Assembly (NCBI GenBank): GCA_959601025.1
Contig: CAUGOD010000009.1
Span: forward strand, 1 to 64,000
Origin: an uncultured Oscillospiraceae bacterium
Lineage (GTDB): Bacteria; Bacillota; Clostridia; Oscillospirales; Acutalibacteraceae
Reading direction: 5' to 3'
DNA length: 64,000 nt
Below are positions 23,627 to 33,216 of the stretch, piece by piece. A model generated the notes under the pieces. It had not been told where the DNA came from, did no database searches, and saw nothing but the letters and a program-made list of their open reading frames with translations. The first letter of the stretch is position 1. Each line of letters opens with the position of its first letter. The translations under genes and the position numbers were made by a program.

Positions 23627-24952
23627 CTATTCCGCCGTGGGGCGAACAGCCATTCCGTCGGCCAGGTCGCCGGAGGGGTTCGCCGCCAGCACCGCGCCTT
23701 CTTCCAGCCCGGATACCACCTCGATCTGACTCTCCGAGGAGATTCCCGTTTCCACCGCGGTTCGGCGGAGCGTACCGTTCTCCACTACGTAGCAGTAGCT
23801 TCCGGTGTTGTCGGTACGGATCGACTCCACCGGTGCCAGCACCGCGCCGGAAGCGGTTCCCAGCCGAATATCCACATCGCACTCATAATCGATCAGCAGG
23901 CTGCTGTCCGGCGCGTCGATCCACACCCGGGCCGTCACCGTCGAGGTGGTTCCGCCGGTCAGGGAGGTGCTGGTCTGGGCAATCGCGCCAACCGACTCCA
24001 CCTCTCCCTCAAAATCCGCGGAGGGAACGCTGATCTTCGCCTTCTGCCCAGCCTTGACCCGGGCGATATCGTATTTTCCAAGGGTAATCTCCGCATACAC
24101 GGCGGTATCGTCCTTCACCGTGATACCGGCGGAGGACATCAGCGAGGCGGAGGTTCCCACCTCCGAAACAATGCCGGCGAAGTCGGCGACCAACCCCTTT
24201 TCCAGGGTATCTAGGTTTTCCTTTGCCATTTCATAGGAGCTTTTCGCCAGTTCCACCGAGGATTCCAGCTGTCCCAGCGTCGCATCGCTGAGCTGGCTGC
24301 TCTGGCTTTCCAGCAGGGACTTCTGCAGCTGCTTGCCGATCAGCTCCACCTGCTTCGCGGTCAGGCTGCCGGAGGTCTGGGACTGATCCTTCAACAGCGC
24401 CGACAGTTCCTCATACGAGCCGCTCTCCCCCTGCTGAAGCTGGGCGAGAAGCTGCTCATACAGCGCCTGCATCTCCTTATTCGCCGCGTCGGAGGTATTT
24501 TGCAGGCTGGCGATCTCATTTTCCAGCGCTTGTATCTCCGCCTCGAGGGAAGCCAGCTGCCCGTCCGCCTCCGCCTTGGCCTTCTTCATTTGCTCCAGGC
24601 TCTGGCTGGCCGATTCATACGCGCTTTTCGCCTGCTTCACCGCCGACTCCACGGTAGAGGTATCCAGCGTCGCCAGCTTCTGGCCGGCCGCGACGCGGTC
24701 TCCCACCTCCACAAACACCTCTTTCAGCGCCACGCCGGCGGCGGGCGCGTAGGTCTTGACGTTTCCGGAACGGATCGTCCCGGTAGAGGAAAGCCACTGC
24801 TCCACATCGCCGCGCACGGCCGTGGCGGTTTTCACCTCGGGCGGGCGGCTTTTTTTCATCTGCCCCGGCAGGAGCAGCGCGGCGGCAATGCCCAGCACCA
24901 CAACAACGGAAAGGGAGGCAATCCCAATTTTCTTCCTGGTCGGACGGGTCAT
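23627..24952 (-). CDS. MacA/HlyD-like membrane fusion protein
   Basis: 441 residues: an N-terminal membrane anchor (about 8-30), a split lipoyl-like domain (TYAPAAGVALKEVFVEVGDRVAAGQ...), a coiled coil of roughly 130 residues (about 100-235, Gln/Glu/Ala/Lys-rich), then beta-barrel and membrane-proximal domains. In Gram-positive bacteria such proteins stand on the membrane beside a MacB-like permease. The ribosome-binding site is AAAGGTG. It is the first gene of a two-gene unit with the permease; its upstream AT-rich region (24953-25040) probably holds the promoter, but I cannot fix the boxes. Confidence 0.9.
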   Translation of the reverse strand: MTRPTRKKIGIASLSVVVVLGIAAALLLPGQMKKSRPPEVKTATAVRGDVEQWLSSTGTIRSGNVKTYAPAAGVALKEVFVEVGDRVAAGQKLATLDTSTVESAVKQAKSAYESASQSLEQMKKAKAEADGQLASLEAEIQALENEIASLQNTSDAANKEMQALYEQLLAQLQQGESGSYEELSALLKDQSQTSGSLTAKQVELIGKQLQKSLLESQSSQLSDATLGQLESSVELAKSSYEMAKENLDTLEKGLVADFAGIVSEVGTSASLMSSAGITVKDDTAVYAEITLGKYDIARVKAGQKAKISVPSADFEGEVESVGAIAQTSTSLTGGTTSTVTARVWIDAPDSSLLIDYECDVDIRLGTASGAVLAPVESIRTDNTGSYCYVVENGTLRRTAVETGISSESQIEVVSGLEEGAVLAANPSGDLADGMAVRPTAE

Positions 24953-25040
24953 AAACGGTCAGCACCTTTCTGAAATGCCCGGACAGGGCGGTAAAAATGG
25001 AAAAACATTTTAATTAAACAAATATAGAAAAAGAATAATA

Positions 25041-25092
25041 CGCCGGCAGCCGGAATGCAACAAACAAAGTGTTAACATTCCAGCTGCCGGCG
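25041..25092. terminator. Terminator at end of purine operon
   Basis: 17-bp inverted repeat 25041-25057 / 25076-25092 (one G-U, 18-nt loop) with TATTATTCTTTTTC after it on the minus strand. It lies 58 bases after the purD stop and also insulates the MacA-like gene. Confidence 0.8.
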
Positions 25093-25149
25093 AAAAATTC
25101 TTCTGTTTTTGTTCGTCTGGTTCGTTTGATTTCTTGAATTCTTTTCCCG

Positions 25150-26430
25150 TTACTCGGCTGTTACCCGGCCGATGTCTTTACGGTAATGCGCATCCTCGAA
25201 CTGGATTTTCTCCACCGCGTCGTAGGCCTTATCCAGCGCCTCGTCCAGCGTCGCGGCCATCGCCGTCACGCCGAGGACGCGACCGCCGTTCGTCAGGAAC
25301 CTGCCGTCCTCGTACCGGGTTCCCGCATGATACACGACCGCGTCGCTCCGCTGCCCCTGCGGATTCAGCCCGCTGATTGGGATTCCCTTGCGATAGGCGG
25401 CCGGGTAGCCGCCCGAAGCCATCACCACACAGGCGCAGGCTTCGTCCGCCCATTCGATCTCCAGCTCCGCCAGCCGTTCCTCCCGGATGGCGCAGAGGAT
25501 ATCGACCAGGTCGGTCTTCAGCCGGGGAAGCACCACCTGGGTTTCCGGGTCCCCGAAGCGGCAGTTGTATTCGATCACCTTCGGCCCGGCCGGGGTGAGC
25601 ATCAGCCCGAAGAACAGGCAGCCCTTGAAGGGACGACCCTCCGCATTCATCGCGTCAATGGTCGGGCGGAAGATATGCTCCATGCAAAAGGCGGCGGCTT
25701 CGTCATCGTAATACGGATTGGGGCTGATGGTGCCCATTCCGCCGGTGTTGGGGCCCATGTCCCCGTCGAACGCCCGCTTGTGATCCTTTGCGGAAACCAT
25801 CGGACGGATCGTTTTCCCATCGGTAAAGACGAGCACCGACACCTCCGGCCCGGTCAGGAATTCCTCGACCACTACCCGGCTGCCCGACGCGCCGAAAATC
25901 CGATCCTCCATGATGCTTTTGACCGCCTCCTGCGCCTCCTTATAGGTATCGCAGAGGATGACGCCCTTACCCAAGGCCAGCCCGTCCGCCTTAATAACGG
26001 CGGGATAGGTATCCTGCTTCCGGATATAATCCAGCGCTTCCTGCGGCTTTTCAAACACCTCGTAGCCGGCGGTCGGGATGCCGTACTTCTTCATCAGATG
26101 CTTGGAAAATACCTTGCTGCCCTCCAGAATCGCCGCATTCTTCCGGGGCCCGAAGGCGGCGATCCCCGCCTCCTCCAGCGCGTCCACCATCCCGGCGACC
26201 AGCGGGTCGTCCGGGGCGACGAAAACCAGATCAACCTTTAAGCGTTTCGCCAGCTCGACGACCCCGCCGATATCGTCCGCCGGGACGCCGAAGCATTCCG
26301 CGTCCCGCGAGATGCCGCCGTTGCCGGGGGTGCAGTAGAGCTTACCGCAGCGGGGGCTTTCCTTCAGTTTGCGGATGATTGCATGCTCCCGTCCGCCGCC
26401 GCCGACTACCAGAATATCCATGTAATCCAT
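25150..26430 (-). CDS. purD: Phosphoribosylamine-glycine ligase
   Basis: 426 residues with the GARS layout: N-terminal VVGGGGREHAIIRKL, the ATP-grasp region (YPAVIKADGLALGKGV, VVVEEFLTGPEVSVLVF), the PNTGGMGTISP loop, and EYNCRFGDPETQVVLPRL. It joins 5-phosphoribosylamine and Gly using ATP, step 2 of purine synthesis. I start at the first ATG (26430) since GGGAG is 8 bases before it; the ATG three codons later is too far. Last gene of the purine operon, 39 bases after the transformylase gene. Confidence 0.97.
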   Translation of the reverse strand: MDYMDILVVGGGGREHAIIRKLKESPRCGKLYCTPGNGGISRDAECFGVPADDIGGVVELAKRLKVDLVFVAPDDPLVAGMVDALEEAGIAAFGPRKNAAILEGSKVFSKHLMKKYGIPTAGYEVFEKPQEALDYIRKQDTYPAVIKADGLALGKGVILCDTYKEAQEAVKSIMEDRIFGASGSRVVVEEFLTGPEVSVLVFTDGKTIRPMVSAKDHKRAFDGDMGPNTGGMGTISPNPYYDDEAAAFCMEHIFRPTIDAMNAEGRPFKGCLFFGLMLTPAGPKVIEYNCRFGDPETQVVLPRLKTDLVDILCAIREERLAELEIEWADEACACVVMASGGYPAAYRKGIPISGLNPQGQRSDAVVYHAGTRYEDGRFLTNGGRVLGVTAMAATLDEALDKAYDAVEKIQFEDAHYRKDIGRVTAE

Positions 26431-26469
26431 ATGCCCTTCTCCCTTCTTATCCGGCCTTGTCCGCTCCGA

Positions 26470-27648
26470 TCAATGATGGAAGAGCCGCAGTCCGGTAAAG
26501 GCCATGGCAATGCCGTATTTGTTGCAGGTATCGATCACGTTATCGTCCCGGATGGAGCCGCCCGGCTCGGCAATATAGGAAACGCCGGTGCGGTGAGCCC
26601 GCTCGATGTTGTCGCCGAAGGGGAAGAAAGCGTCGGAGCCGAGGGAAACGCCGGTCAGGGTATCCAGCCATTCGCGTTTCTCTTCACGCGTCAAAGGCTC
26701 CGGCTTTACAGTAAAGAACTGCTCCCACACGCCGTCGGCCAGCACATCCATCCAGTCGTCCGAGATGTACACGTCAATGGTGTTGTCCCGGTCGGGGCGG
26801 CGGATATCCTCCCTGAAGGGCAGGGCCAGTACACGGGGATGCTGGCGGAGATACCAGATGTCCGCCTTGTTCCCCGCCAGGCGGGTGCAGTGGATGCGGC
26901 TCTGCTGTCCCGCGCCCACGCCGATGACCTGCCCGCCCTTGGCATAGCAGACCGAGTTGGACTGGGTATATTTCAGGGTAATCAGGGAAAGCACCAGGTC
27001 CTGCTTCGCCGCGTCCGGGATGGTCCGGCAGGCGGTGACAACATTGGTCAGCAGGGCGTTGTCAATCTTCTGCTCGTTGCGGCCCTGTTCAAAGGTAATG
27101 CCGAACACGTCCTTGTGCTCCACTGGGGCGGGGACGTAGGACGGATCGATCTTCACCACGTTATAGGAGCCCTTCCGCTTGGTTTTCAGGATAGTCAGTG
27201 CTTCGTCGGTGTAGCCGGGAGCGATGACGCCGTCCGAAACCTCCCGGGCAAGCAGAGTCGCGGTTTCCTTATCGCACTCGTCGGAGAGCGCCACCCAGTC
27301 GCCGTAGGAGGACATCCGATCCGCCCCGCGGGCGCGGGCATACGCGCAGGCGATGGGCGAAAGCTCCAGATCGTCCACGAAGTAAATCTTCTTCAGCACG
27401 TCGGAAAGCGGAATGCCGAGCGCGGCGCCCGCCGGGCTGACATGCTTGAAGGACGCGGCGGCGGGCAGGCCGGTCGCCTCCTTCAGTTCCTTCACCAGCT
27501 GCCAGCTGTTGAAGGCGTCCAGAAAATTGATATACCCCGGTCGGCCGTTCAGCACCTCGATCGGCAGGTCGCCGCCGTCCCCCATATAGATACGGGAGGG
27601 CGTCTGGTTGGGGTTGCAGCCGTATTTCAGCGTCAGTTCGTTCGCCAT
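26470..27648 (-). CDS. purH: Stand-alone AICAR transformylase
   Basis: 392 residues matching only the C-terminal half of bifunctional PurH: KYGCNPNQTPSRIY at the start, KHVSPAGAALG, and SDAFFPFGDNIERA near the end. It transfers a formyl group from 10-formyl-tetrahydrofolate to AICAR. The IMP cyclohydrolase half of PurH is absent here and its job appears to be done by the PurO-like gene immediately upstream. The start is the ATG at 27648 (AAAGGA 8 bases before it); the ATG three codons earlier overlaps the ribosome-binding site. Confidence 0.93.
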   Translation of the reverse strand: MANELTLKYGCNPNQTPSRIYMGDGGDLPIEVLNGRPGYINFLDAFNSWQLVKELKEATGLPAAASFKHVSPAGAALGIPLSDVLKKIYFVDDLELSPIACAYARARGADRMSSYGDWVALSDECDKETATLLAREVSDGVIAPGYTDEALTILKTKRKGSYNVVKIDPSYVPAPVEHKDVFGITFEQGRNEQKIDNALLTNVVTACRTIPDAAKQDLVLSLITLKYTQSNSVCYAKGGQVIGVGAGQQSRIHCTRLAGNKADIWYLRQHPRVLALPFREDIRRPDRDNTIDVYISDDWMDVLADGVWEQFFTVKPEPLTREEKREWLDTLTGVSLGSDAFFPFGDNIERAHRTGVSYIAEPGGSIRDDNVIDTCNKYGIAMAFTGLRLFHH

Positions 27649-27683
27649 GGAACCCATCCTTTCATAAAACGCAGTTTTGCCGT

Positions 27684-28391
27684 TTATTGATTCTTATTGC
27701 GGATACGGGTCTCGGCCTTTCCCGTTTCGATATCGATGTACCGGGTGAAGAGGGAGACCTTGTTCTCCTCGTTCAGACTGTTCCACACCGTTTCGGTGAA
27801 AAAGTCGACGTCTCCCTCCAGCGCGACCAGCGCCGGCTCCCCCTCAAAGGAGGGCAGCGGATCGCCGTCCCCCTGATAGGTGTGGATGAATCGTCCCTGT
27901 CCCGCGAGCGGGACTTCGTAGTTGTAGAAATACCGCTGGACGGAAGCGTCGTTTCCTTCCGCCGATTTCAGGATGGACAGGCGGAAACGGTCATGGCGCG
28001 GCTCCACCATCCCGGAAATACGGGGGGTGAAATTCGGCCCGTCCGGCTCAAAGGTGCGGGTGCGCAGGGCGTCCTCAAAGGACTTCCCCTGCTCCAGGAA
28101 CTCCACGATCGTGTCGGTCTGGTCGCCGTTGGTGACGACGGTCGTGTTCCCGATCACCCGCACCGGCGCATAGATAATCAGGGAGGGATCGGTCAGCTTG
28201 CTTTCGTCAAAGGCCCTGGTCTTGAGCCCTTCCCCGTCAGCCACAAACACCCGGTTCCGGCTGTTGATGCTGCGGCCCATGATGAAATACGCGATCACCA
28301 TGGCTCTGGCGTCCGCGCTTTTGCCCAGGATAATTCCCCGGCCGGGATAGGAGGTCGCGGAAAGCTCCTCCGACAGCTTACGTATGGTCAT
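27684..28391 (-). CDS. purO: PurO-type IMP cyclohydrolase
   Basis: 235 residues. The N-terminus (LSATSYPGRGIILGKSADARAMVIAYFIMGRSINSRNRVF) and the later YAPVRVIGNTTVVTNGDQTDTI are those of the IMP cyclohydrolase family first known from archaea, not of PurH. It closes the second ring, FAICAR to IMP. Position between purN and the stand-alone transformylase supports this role. The ATG at 28391 has GGAG 5 bases upstream; an upstream in-frame start at 28415 is less likely. Confidence 0.88.
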   Translation of the reverse strand: MTIRKLSEELSATSYPGRGIILGKSADARAMVIAYFIMGRSINSRNRVFVADGEGLKTRAFDESKLTDPSLIIYAPVRVIGNTTVVTNGDQTDTIVEFLEQGKSFEDALRTRTFEPDGPNFTPRISGMVEPRHDRFRLSILKSAEGNDASVQRYFYNYEVPLAGQGRFIHTYQGDGDPLPSFEGEPALVALEGDVDFFTETVWNSLNEENKVSLFTRYIDIETGKAETRIRNKNQ

Positions 28392-28442
28392 GGATGCTCC
28401 ACCCTTTCCAGTCAATCGGCAGGGCCTCCGCCCCGCCGGCGT

Positions 28443-29105
28443 TTAATCTTCCACAGCCGAATGGTTGTCAACGGCCGAAGGACCGTCTATGACCGCCTTG
28501 TTGTCGACAAGACGGATTTTTCCCTCGCAGAACAGGGAAACGGCTTTCGGCAGCAGCTCCCATTCCGCCTGCCGCATCACCCGGAGCTGCAGGGTTTCGG
28601 GGGTATCCTGCGGCTGGACGGGCACCGCCTTTTGCAGGATAATCGCCCCGCCGTCCGGGATTTCGTTGACGAAATGGACGGTCGCGCCGGTCACCTTCAC
28701 CCCGTAATCCAGCGCCGCCCGATGGACGCGCAGGCCGTAATACCCCTTTCCGCAAAAGGCGGGGATCAGGGAGGGGTGGACGTTGATGATCCGGTTGGCG
28801 TAGGTATGCACAAGCTCCTCGCCCAGAATGCAGAGGAAGCCGGCCAGCACCACCAGATCCGCCTCGCAGCGTTTCAGCTCGGCCAGCAGTTCCGCATCGA
28901 ACGCCGCGGCGGAGGCGAATGCCTTCCGCTCGATTACCGTGCCGGGGACGCCGTGCCGCGCGGCCCGCTCCAGCGCATACGCGCCGGGAGCGGAGGAAAT
29001 CACCCGGACGATCCGGCCGCCCCGAATCTCTCCGGCCTCCTCGGCGTCCAGCAGCGCCTGCAGGTTGGTTCCCCCGCCGGAAACCAGCACCACGACGTTT
29101 AACAT
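28443..29105 (-). CDS. purN: Phosphoribosylglycinamide formyltransferase 1
   Basis: 220 residues with the GART signature: [12 protein letters not shown] at the N-terminus, then [39 protein letters not shown], which contains the catalytic Asn/His region. It formylates GAR with 10-formyl-tetrahydrofolate. The start codon overlaps the purM stop by 7 bases, so translation is coupled. In the purine operon between purM and the PurO-like gene. Confidence 0.96.
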   Translation of the reverse strand: MLNVVVLVSGGGTNLQALLDAEEAGEIRGGRIVRVISSAPGAYALERAARHGVPGTVIERKAFASAAAFDAELLAELKRCEADLVVLAGFLCILGEELVHTYANRIINVHPSLIPAFCGKGYYGLRVHRAALDYGVKVTGATVHFVNEIPDGGAIILQKAVPVQPQDTPETLQLRVMRQAEWELLPKAVSLFCEGKIRLVDNKAVIDGPSAVDNHSAVED

Positions 29106-30151
29106 AGCACAACTCCCTCATCGCCCTTGGCCACCTGTCCGAGCAGAACGGCCTTTTCGCCCGTTCCATTCAGGACGCGGAGCGCTTCGTCCGCCTTGTC
29201 GGAGGCCACGGCGATGCACAGGCCGGTGCCCATGTTGAAGGTGTTGAACATATCGTGCTCCGAAATGTTCCCCACCTTCTGAAGCAGGTGGAAGATCGGC
29301 AGGACCGGCACGTTCTTTTTCTCGATCACGGCCTGCATCCCATCCGGCAGCATCCGCGGAATGTTTTCATAATACCCGCCGCCAGTGATATGGGAAATCC
29401 CGTGGATGCCGACCTTACGGATCAGCTCAAGGATTGGCCGGACGTAAATTTTCGTCGGGGTGAGCAGCGTTTCGCCCAGGGTCGCGCCCAGCTCGTCGTA
29501 ATAAACCGACAGGGTCTTTTCCGACACATCGAACACCTTCCGCACCAGGGAGAAGCCGTTGGAATGCACGCCGCTGGAGGCCACGCCGATCAGCGCATCC
29601 CCTTCCTTTACCAGCGCGCTGTCCACGATCTTCTCCCGGTCGGCCATTCCCACGCAGAAGCCGGCGAGATCGTATTCGTCCACCGGATAAAAGCCCGGCA
29701 TCTCGGCGGTTTCTCCGCCAATCAGGGCGCAGCCCGCCTGCACGCAGCCTTCCGCCACACCGGCGACGATCGAAGCAATCTTCTCCGGAACGTTTTTCCC
29801 GCAGGCGATATAATCAAGGAAAAACAGGGGCTGCGCGCCGGAGCAGGCGACGTCGTTCGCACACATGGCGACGCAGTCGATGCCCACAGTGTCGTGCTTG
29901 TCCATCAGGAACGCCAGTTTGAGCTTGGTGCCCACGCCGTCGGTACCGGAGACCAGCACCGGACGCTTCATCCCGGTCAGGTCCGGCTCAAACAGGCCGC
30001 CGAAGCCGCCAAGGTCGGACACCACGCCGGGGATCATGGTGCGGGCCACATGCCGCTTCATCAGCTCCACCGCTTTGTAACCTGCGGTAACGTCCACGCC
30101 GGCGGCCGCATAGCTTTCACTTCCGCTTTTTTTATACGCCAAATCATCCAC
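29099..30151 (-). CDS. purM: Phosphoribosylformylglycinamidine cyclo-ligase
   Basis: 350 residues with the AIR synthetase motifs [55 protein letters not shown] and the late [14 protein letters not shown]. It uses ATP to close the imidazole ring (FGAM to AIR). The first in-frame start is a GTG at 30151, nearly touching AAAGG; a TTG three codons on (30142) has better spacing, so the exact start is open. It is 61 bases after purF and overlaps purN. Confidence 0.96.
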   Translation of the reverse strand: MDDLAYKKSGSESYAAAGVDVTAGYKAVELMKRHVARTMIPGVVSDLGGFGGLFEPDLTGMKRPVLVSGTDGVGTKLKLAFLMDKHDTVGIDCVAMCANDVACSGAQPLFFLDYIACGKNVPEKIASIVAGVAEGCVQAGCALIGGETAEMPGFYPVDEYDLAGFCVGMADREKIVDSALVKEGDALIGVASSGVHSNGFSLVRKVFDVSEKTLSVYYDELGATLGETLLTPTKIYVRPILELIRKVGIHGISHITGGGYYENIPRMLPDGMQAVIEKKNVPVLPIFHLLQKVGNISEHDMFNTFNMGTGLCIAVASDKADEALRVLNGTGEKAVLLGQVAKGDEGVVLC

Positions 30152-30211
30152 GCCTTTCCGTCTTTTGTCTACTGGCTATTCTCTTAATATAGTCATCGTG
30201 CCATTCCGTTT

Positions 30212-31660
30212 TCAGTCCGCGCTCTTCTCCGCGGGCCGGGAGATTTTTTCCTCAAATTTATCCTTGGCCGAGTCCGCGGGCGGCTCCACCGGATATCGGC
30301 CGGTGAAGCATCCGTCGCAGAAGCCGCAGTCCGCGTTTTTGGCAATCCGGCGGACGCTCTCCACGCTCAGATAGCCCAGACTGTCCACCCCGATCTCTTT
30401 CCCAATCGCCTCCACGGAGGGGAGACGGCAGGCAATCAGGTTTTCGCGGCTGTCGATATCGGTGCCGAAATAGCAGGGATTGGTGAAGGGCGGCGAGGAC
30501 ACCAGCATATGTACCTCGCTGGCTCCGGCCTCCCGCAGGAGGCGGACGATCCGGGCGCTGGTGGTACCGCGGACGATGGAGTCGTCGATCATAATGACCC
30601 GCTTTCCGTCCACCACCGGCTTTACCACGTTGAGCTTGATCTTGACCGCGTCCTCCCGCTGACCCTGCGTCGGCTGGATAAAGCTGCGACCGATATACCG
30701 GTTCTTAATCAGTCCCACGTTATAGGGAATCCCCGACTGGCGGGAATACCCCAGCGCCGCGTCCAGCCCCGAGTCGGGCACGCCGATCACCACATCCGCC
30801 TGGATGGGATGCTCCAGCGCGAGGAACGCGCCAGCGCGCTGCCGGGCCTCCTGCACTCCCGCGCCGGCGATCCGGCTGTCCGGACGGGCGAAGTAGACGA
30901 ACTCGAACACACAGAGGTGGCCTTTTCCGCCCCCGCAGTGGGTGCGGATGGAGCGGATGCCGTCCTCCGAGACCACCACGATCTCACCCGGCTCGATATC
31001 CCGCACAAATTCCGCTCCGACGCTTTCCAGCGCGCAGCTTTCGGAGGCGAATACCACCGCGCCATCCTCCGTTTTCCCCATGCAGAGGGGGCGGAAGCCC
31101 TCGGGGTCCCGGGCGGCGATCAGCTTGCGGGGAGACATGACGACCAGCGAATACGCGCCCTTCAGCTGCTTCATCGCCTCTTCCACCGCCGCCTCGATCG
31201 ACCCGACCTTCAGCCGTGCCTTGGTGATGGCGTAGGCAATCGCCTCGGTGTCGCTGGTGCCGTGGAAGATCGCGCCCTCCAGCTCAAATTGGCGGCGAAG
31301 CTCATACGCGTTCACCAAGTTGCCGTTATGGGCCAGCGCCATGCTGCCCTTGACATGGCGGACCACCAGCGGCTGGATATTGTTGCTGTTGCAGCCGCCC
31401 GTGGTGGAATACCGCACATGGCCGACCGCCATCTGTCCCTGCCCCAGCTGCTCCAGCGCCGCCGGAGTGAACACATCGGGCACCAGCCCGCTGCCGCGGT
31501 GGAAACGGATGATCCCATCCTCGTTCACCGCGATACCGCAGCTTTCCTGTCCCCGGTGCTGCAGGGCGTACAAGGCGAAATAGGCCGAACCGGCCACATT
31601 GGCGGTCGCCGGCTCATATATTCCAAAAACGCCGCATTCCTCGTGAATGGAAGCTCCCAT
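30212..31660 (-). CDS. purF: Amidophosphoribosyltransferase
   Basis: 482 residues. A short propeptide (MGASIHEE) precedes the catalytic Cys9 (ECGVFGIY), which becomes the N-terminus after cleavage and releases ammonia from Gln. The second half has the PRPP-binding loop IMIDDSIVRGTTS. Several Cys (CVFEFVYF region, and CGFCDGC near the C-terminus) resemble the [4Fe-4S] ligands of the Bacillus-type enzyme. It makes 5-phosphoribosylamine, the first step of purine synthesis. It follows a Cys-less paralogue in the same operon. Confidence 0.96.
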   Translation of the reverse strand: MGASIHEECGVFGIYEPATANVAGSAYFALYALQHRGQESCGIAVNEDGIIRFHRGSGLVPDVFTPAALEQLGQGQMAVGHVRYSTTGGCNSNNIQPLVVRHVKGSMALAHNGNLVNAYELRRQFELEGAIFHGTSDTEAIAYAITKARLKVGSIEAAVEEAMKQLKGAYSLVVMSPRKLIAARDPEGFRPLCMGKTEDGAVVFASESCALESVGAEFVRDIEPGEIVVVSEDGIRSIRTHCGGGKGHLCVFEFVYFARPDSRIAGAGVQEARQRAGAFLALEHPIQADVVIGVPDSGLDAALGYSRQSGIPYNVGLIKNRYIGRSFIQPTQGQREDAVKIKLNVVKPVVDGKRVIMIDDSIVRGTTSARIVRLLREAGASEVHMLVSSPPFTNPCYFGTDIDSRENLIACRLPSVEAIGKEIGVDSLGYLSVESVRRIAKNADCGFCDGCFTGRYPVEPPADSAKDKFEEKISRPAEKSAD

Positions 31661-31716
31661 GACTGTCCCCTCTCTCCGCCCCGATCCGGCGGCCGAAGCG
31701 ATAACCCGTAATCCGC

Positions 31717-33126
31717 TTATTCCTTTCCGTTCCAGCAGTAGGTGCAGACACAGTCCGGATCAATGCCGATGGCGGCAAGCATCCCTTCGAGGGTCTGGTA
31801 TTTGAGAGATGTGACCCGCATCCGCCGGCAGATACTCTCCACCATCTTTTCATACCGTCCGGAACGGGCGTCGCAGTATTCCTCCAGATAACGGAAGCCC
31901 TCGTCCCCCTCCAGCTCCTGAATCACCGAGCGGGAGATCAGGTCCATATCCGAGGTGGAGCGGGAAAAATTCAGGTATTTGCAGCCGAACAGGATCGGCG
32001 GGCAGGCGGGCCGGATGTGAACCTCCTTCGCCCCGCTGTCAAACAGGAAATCCACCGTTTCCCGCATCTGCGTCCCCCGCACCACCGAATCGTCGATGAA
32101 AAGCAGCCGTTTGTCCCGGATCAGGGGCTCCACCGGAATCAGCTTCATATGGGCGACCTGGTTGCGGATCGCCTGATTTTGGGGCATAAAGCTCCGGGGC
32201 CAGGTCGGGGTATACTTGATAAACGGGCGGGCGAAGGGGATGCCCGACTCGTTCGCATAGCCGATGGCATGGGCCGTGCCGGAATCGGGGACGCCGGCTA
32301 CGAAATCCGCCTCCATTCCCGGGTCGTTCCGGGCAAGTATCCGCCCGCAGTCATACCGCATCTGCTCCACGTTCACTCCCTCGTAGGATGAGGTCGGGTA
32401 CCCGAAATAGGTCCACAGAAACGCGCAGATTTTCATCTTTTTCCCGGGGGGCGTCACCGTCTCATATCCTTCGGGGGTGAGAAAATCGATCTCCCCCGGC
32501 CCCAGGCTGTGCTCGTCCCGGTAGCCCAGGTTCAGGTAAGCGAAGGATTCAAAGGAAACGCAGTAGGCGCCATCCTTTATTCCGATAATCAGCGGCGTCC
32601 GCCCCATTTTGTCCCGCGCCGCATACAGCCCCTTCCGGGTCAGGACCAGGATGGTCATGGAGCCGTCGATCAGCTCCTGGGCGTGACGGATGCCCTCGGG
32701 AATGGATTCCTTCTGATTAATCAGGCAGGCCGTCAGCTCGGTGGCGTTCACCTGCCCGCCGCTCATCTCCAGGAAATGGGAGCAGCCGTTTTCAAAGGTC
32801 TGGCTCACCAGCTCTTCCATGTTGTTGATCCGGCCGACCGTGGTGATCGCGTAGTTCCCCAGATGGGAGCGGATCATGAGGGGCTGGGGATCGGTGTCGC
32901 TGATACAGCCGATGCCCATATGCCCCTCCATCTCCTCCATATCCCGTTCAAATTTGGTGCGGAAGGGGGAATTCTCAATATTGTGGATCGCCCGCTGAAA
33001 GCCTTTTTGCCCGCTGTATACCGCCATGCCGCCCCGGCGGGTTCCCAGATGGGAGTGGTAATCCACCCCGAAAAACAGGTCGGTGACACAGCTGTCGTTC
33101 GATACTACGCCAAATAAGCCGCCCAT
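31717..33126 (-). CDS. PurF paralogue lacking the catalytic Cys
   Basis: 469 residues with the two PurF domains. The phosphoribosyltransferase half is well kept, including LFIDDSVVRGTQM. The glutaminase half starts MGGLFGVV, where active PurF has CGVFGI: the nucleophilic Cys is Gly, and the in-frame bases upstream of the ATG give no Cys. RRGGMAVYS is kept in place of the usual QHRGQES. The protein should not release ammonia from Gln; it may use free ammonia, partner with true PurF, or regulate. It sits between purC and purF in the operon. Confidence 0.85.
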   Translation of the reverse strand: MGGLFGVVSNDSCVTDLFFGVDYHSHLGTRRGGMAVYSGQKGFQRAIHNIENSPFRTKFERDMEEMEGHMGIGCISDTDPQPLMIRSHLGNYAITTVGRINNMEELVSQTFENGCSHFLEMSGGQVNATELTACLINQKESIPEGIRHAQELIDGSMTILVLTRKGLYAARDKMGRTPLIIGIKDGAYCVSFESFAYLNLGYRDEHSLGPGEIDFLTPEGYETVTPPGKKMKICAFLWTYFGYPTSSYEGVNVEQMRYDCGRILARNDPGMEADFVAGVPDSGTAHAIGYANESGIPFARPFIKYTPTWPRSFMPQNQAIRNQVAHMKLIPVEPLIRDKRLLFIDDSVVRGTQMRETVDFLFDSGAKEVHIRPACPPILFGCKYLNFSRSTSDMDLISRSVIQELEGDEGFRYLEEYCDARSGRYEKMVESICRRMRVTSLKYQTLEGMLAAIGIDPDCVCTYCWNGKE

Positions 33127-33216
33127 AAATGTATGACCATTCCTTTCACAGTCGCCGTCCCGCTCCGCCGCATACCGCGGCGAGGCGCTTTCGAGAGAAG
33201 AATGCCTGTACGCGGC

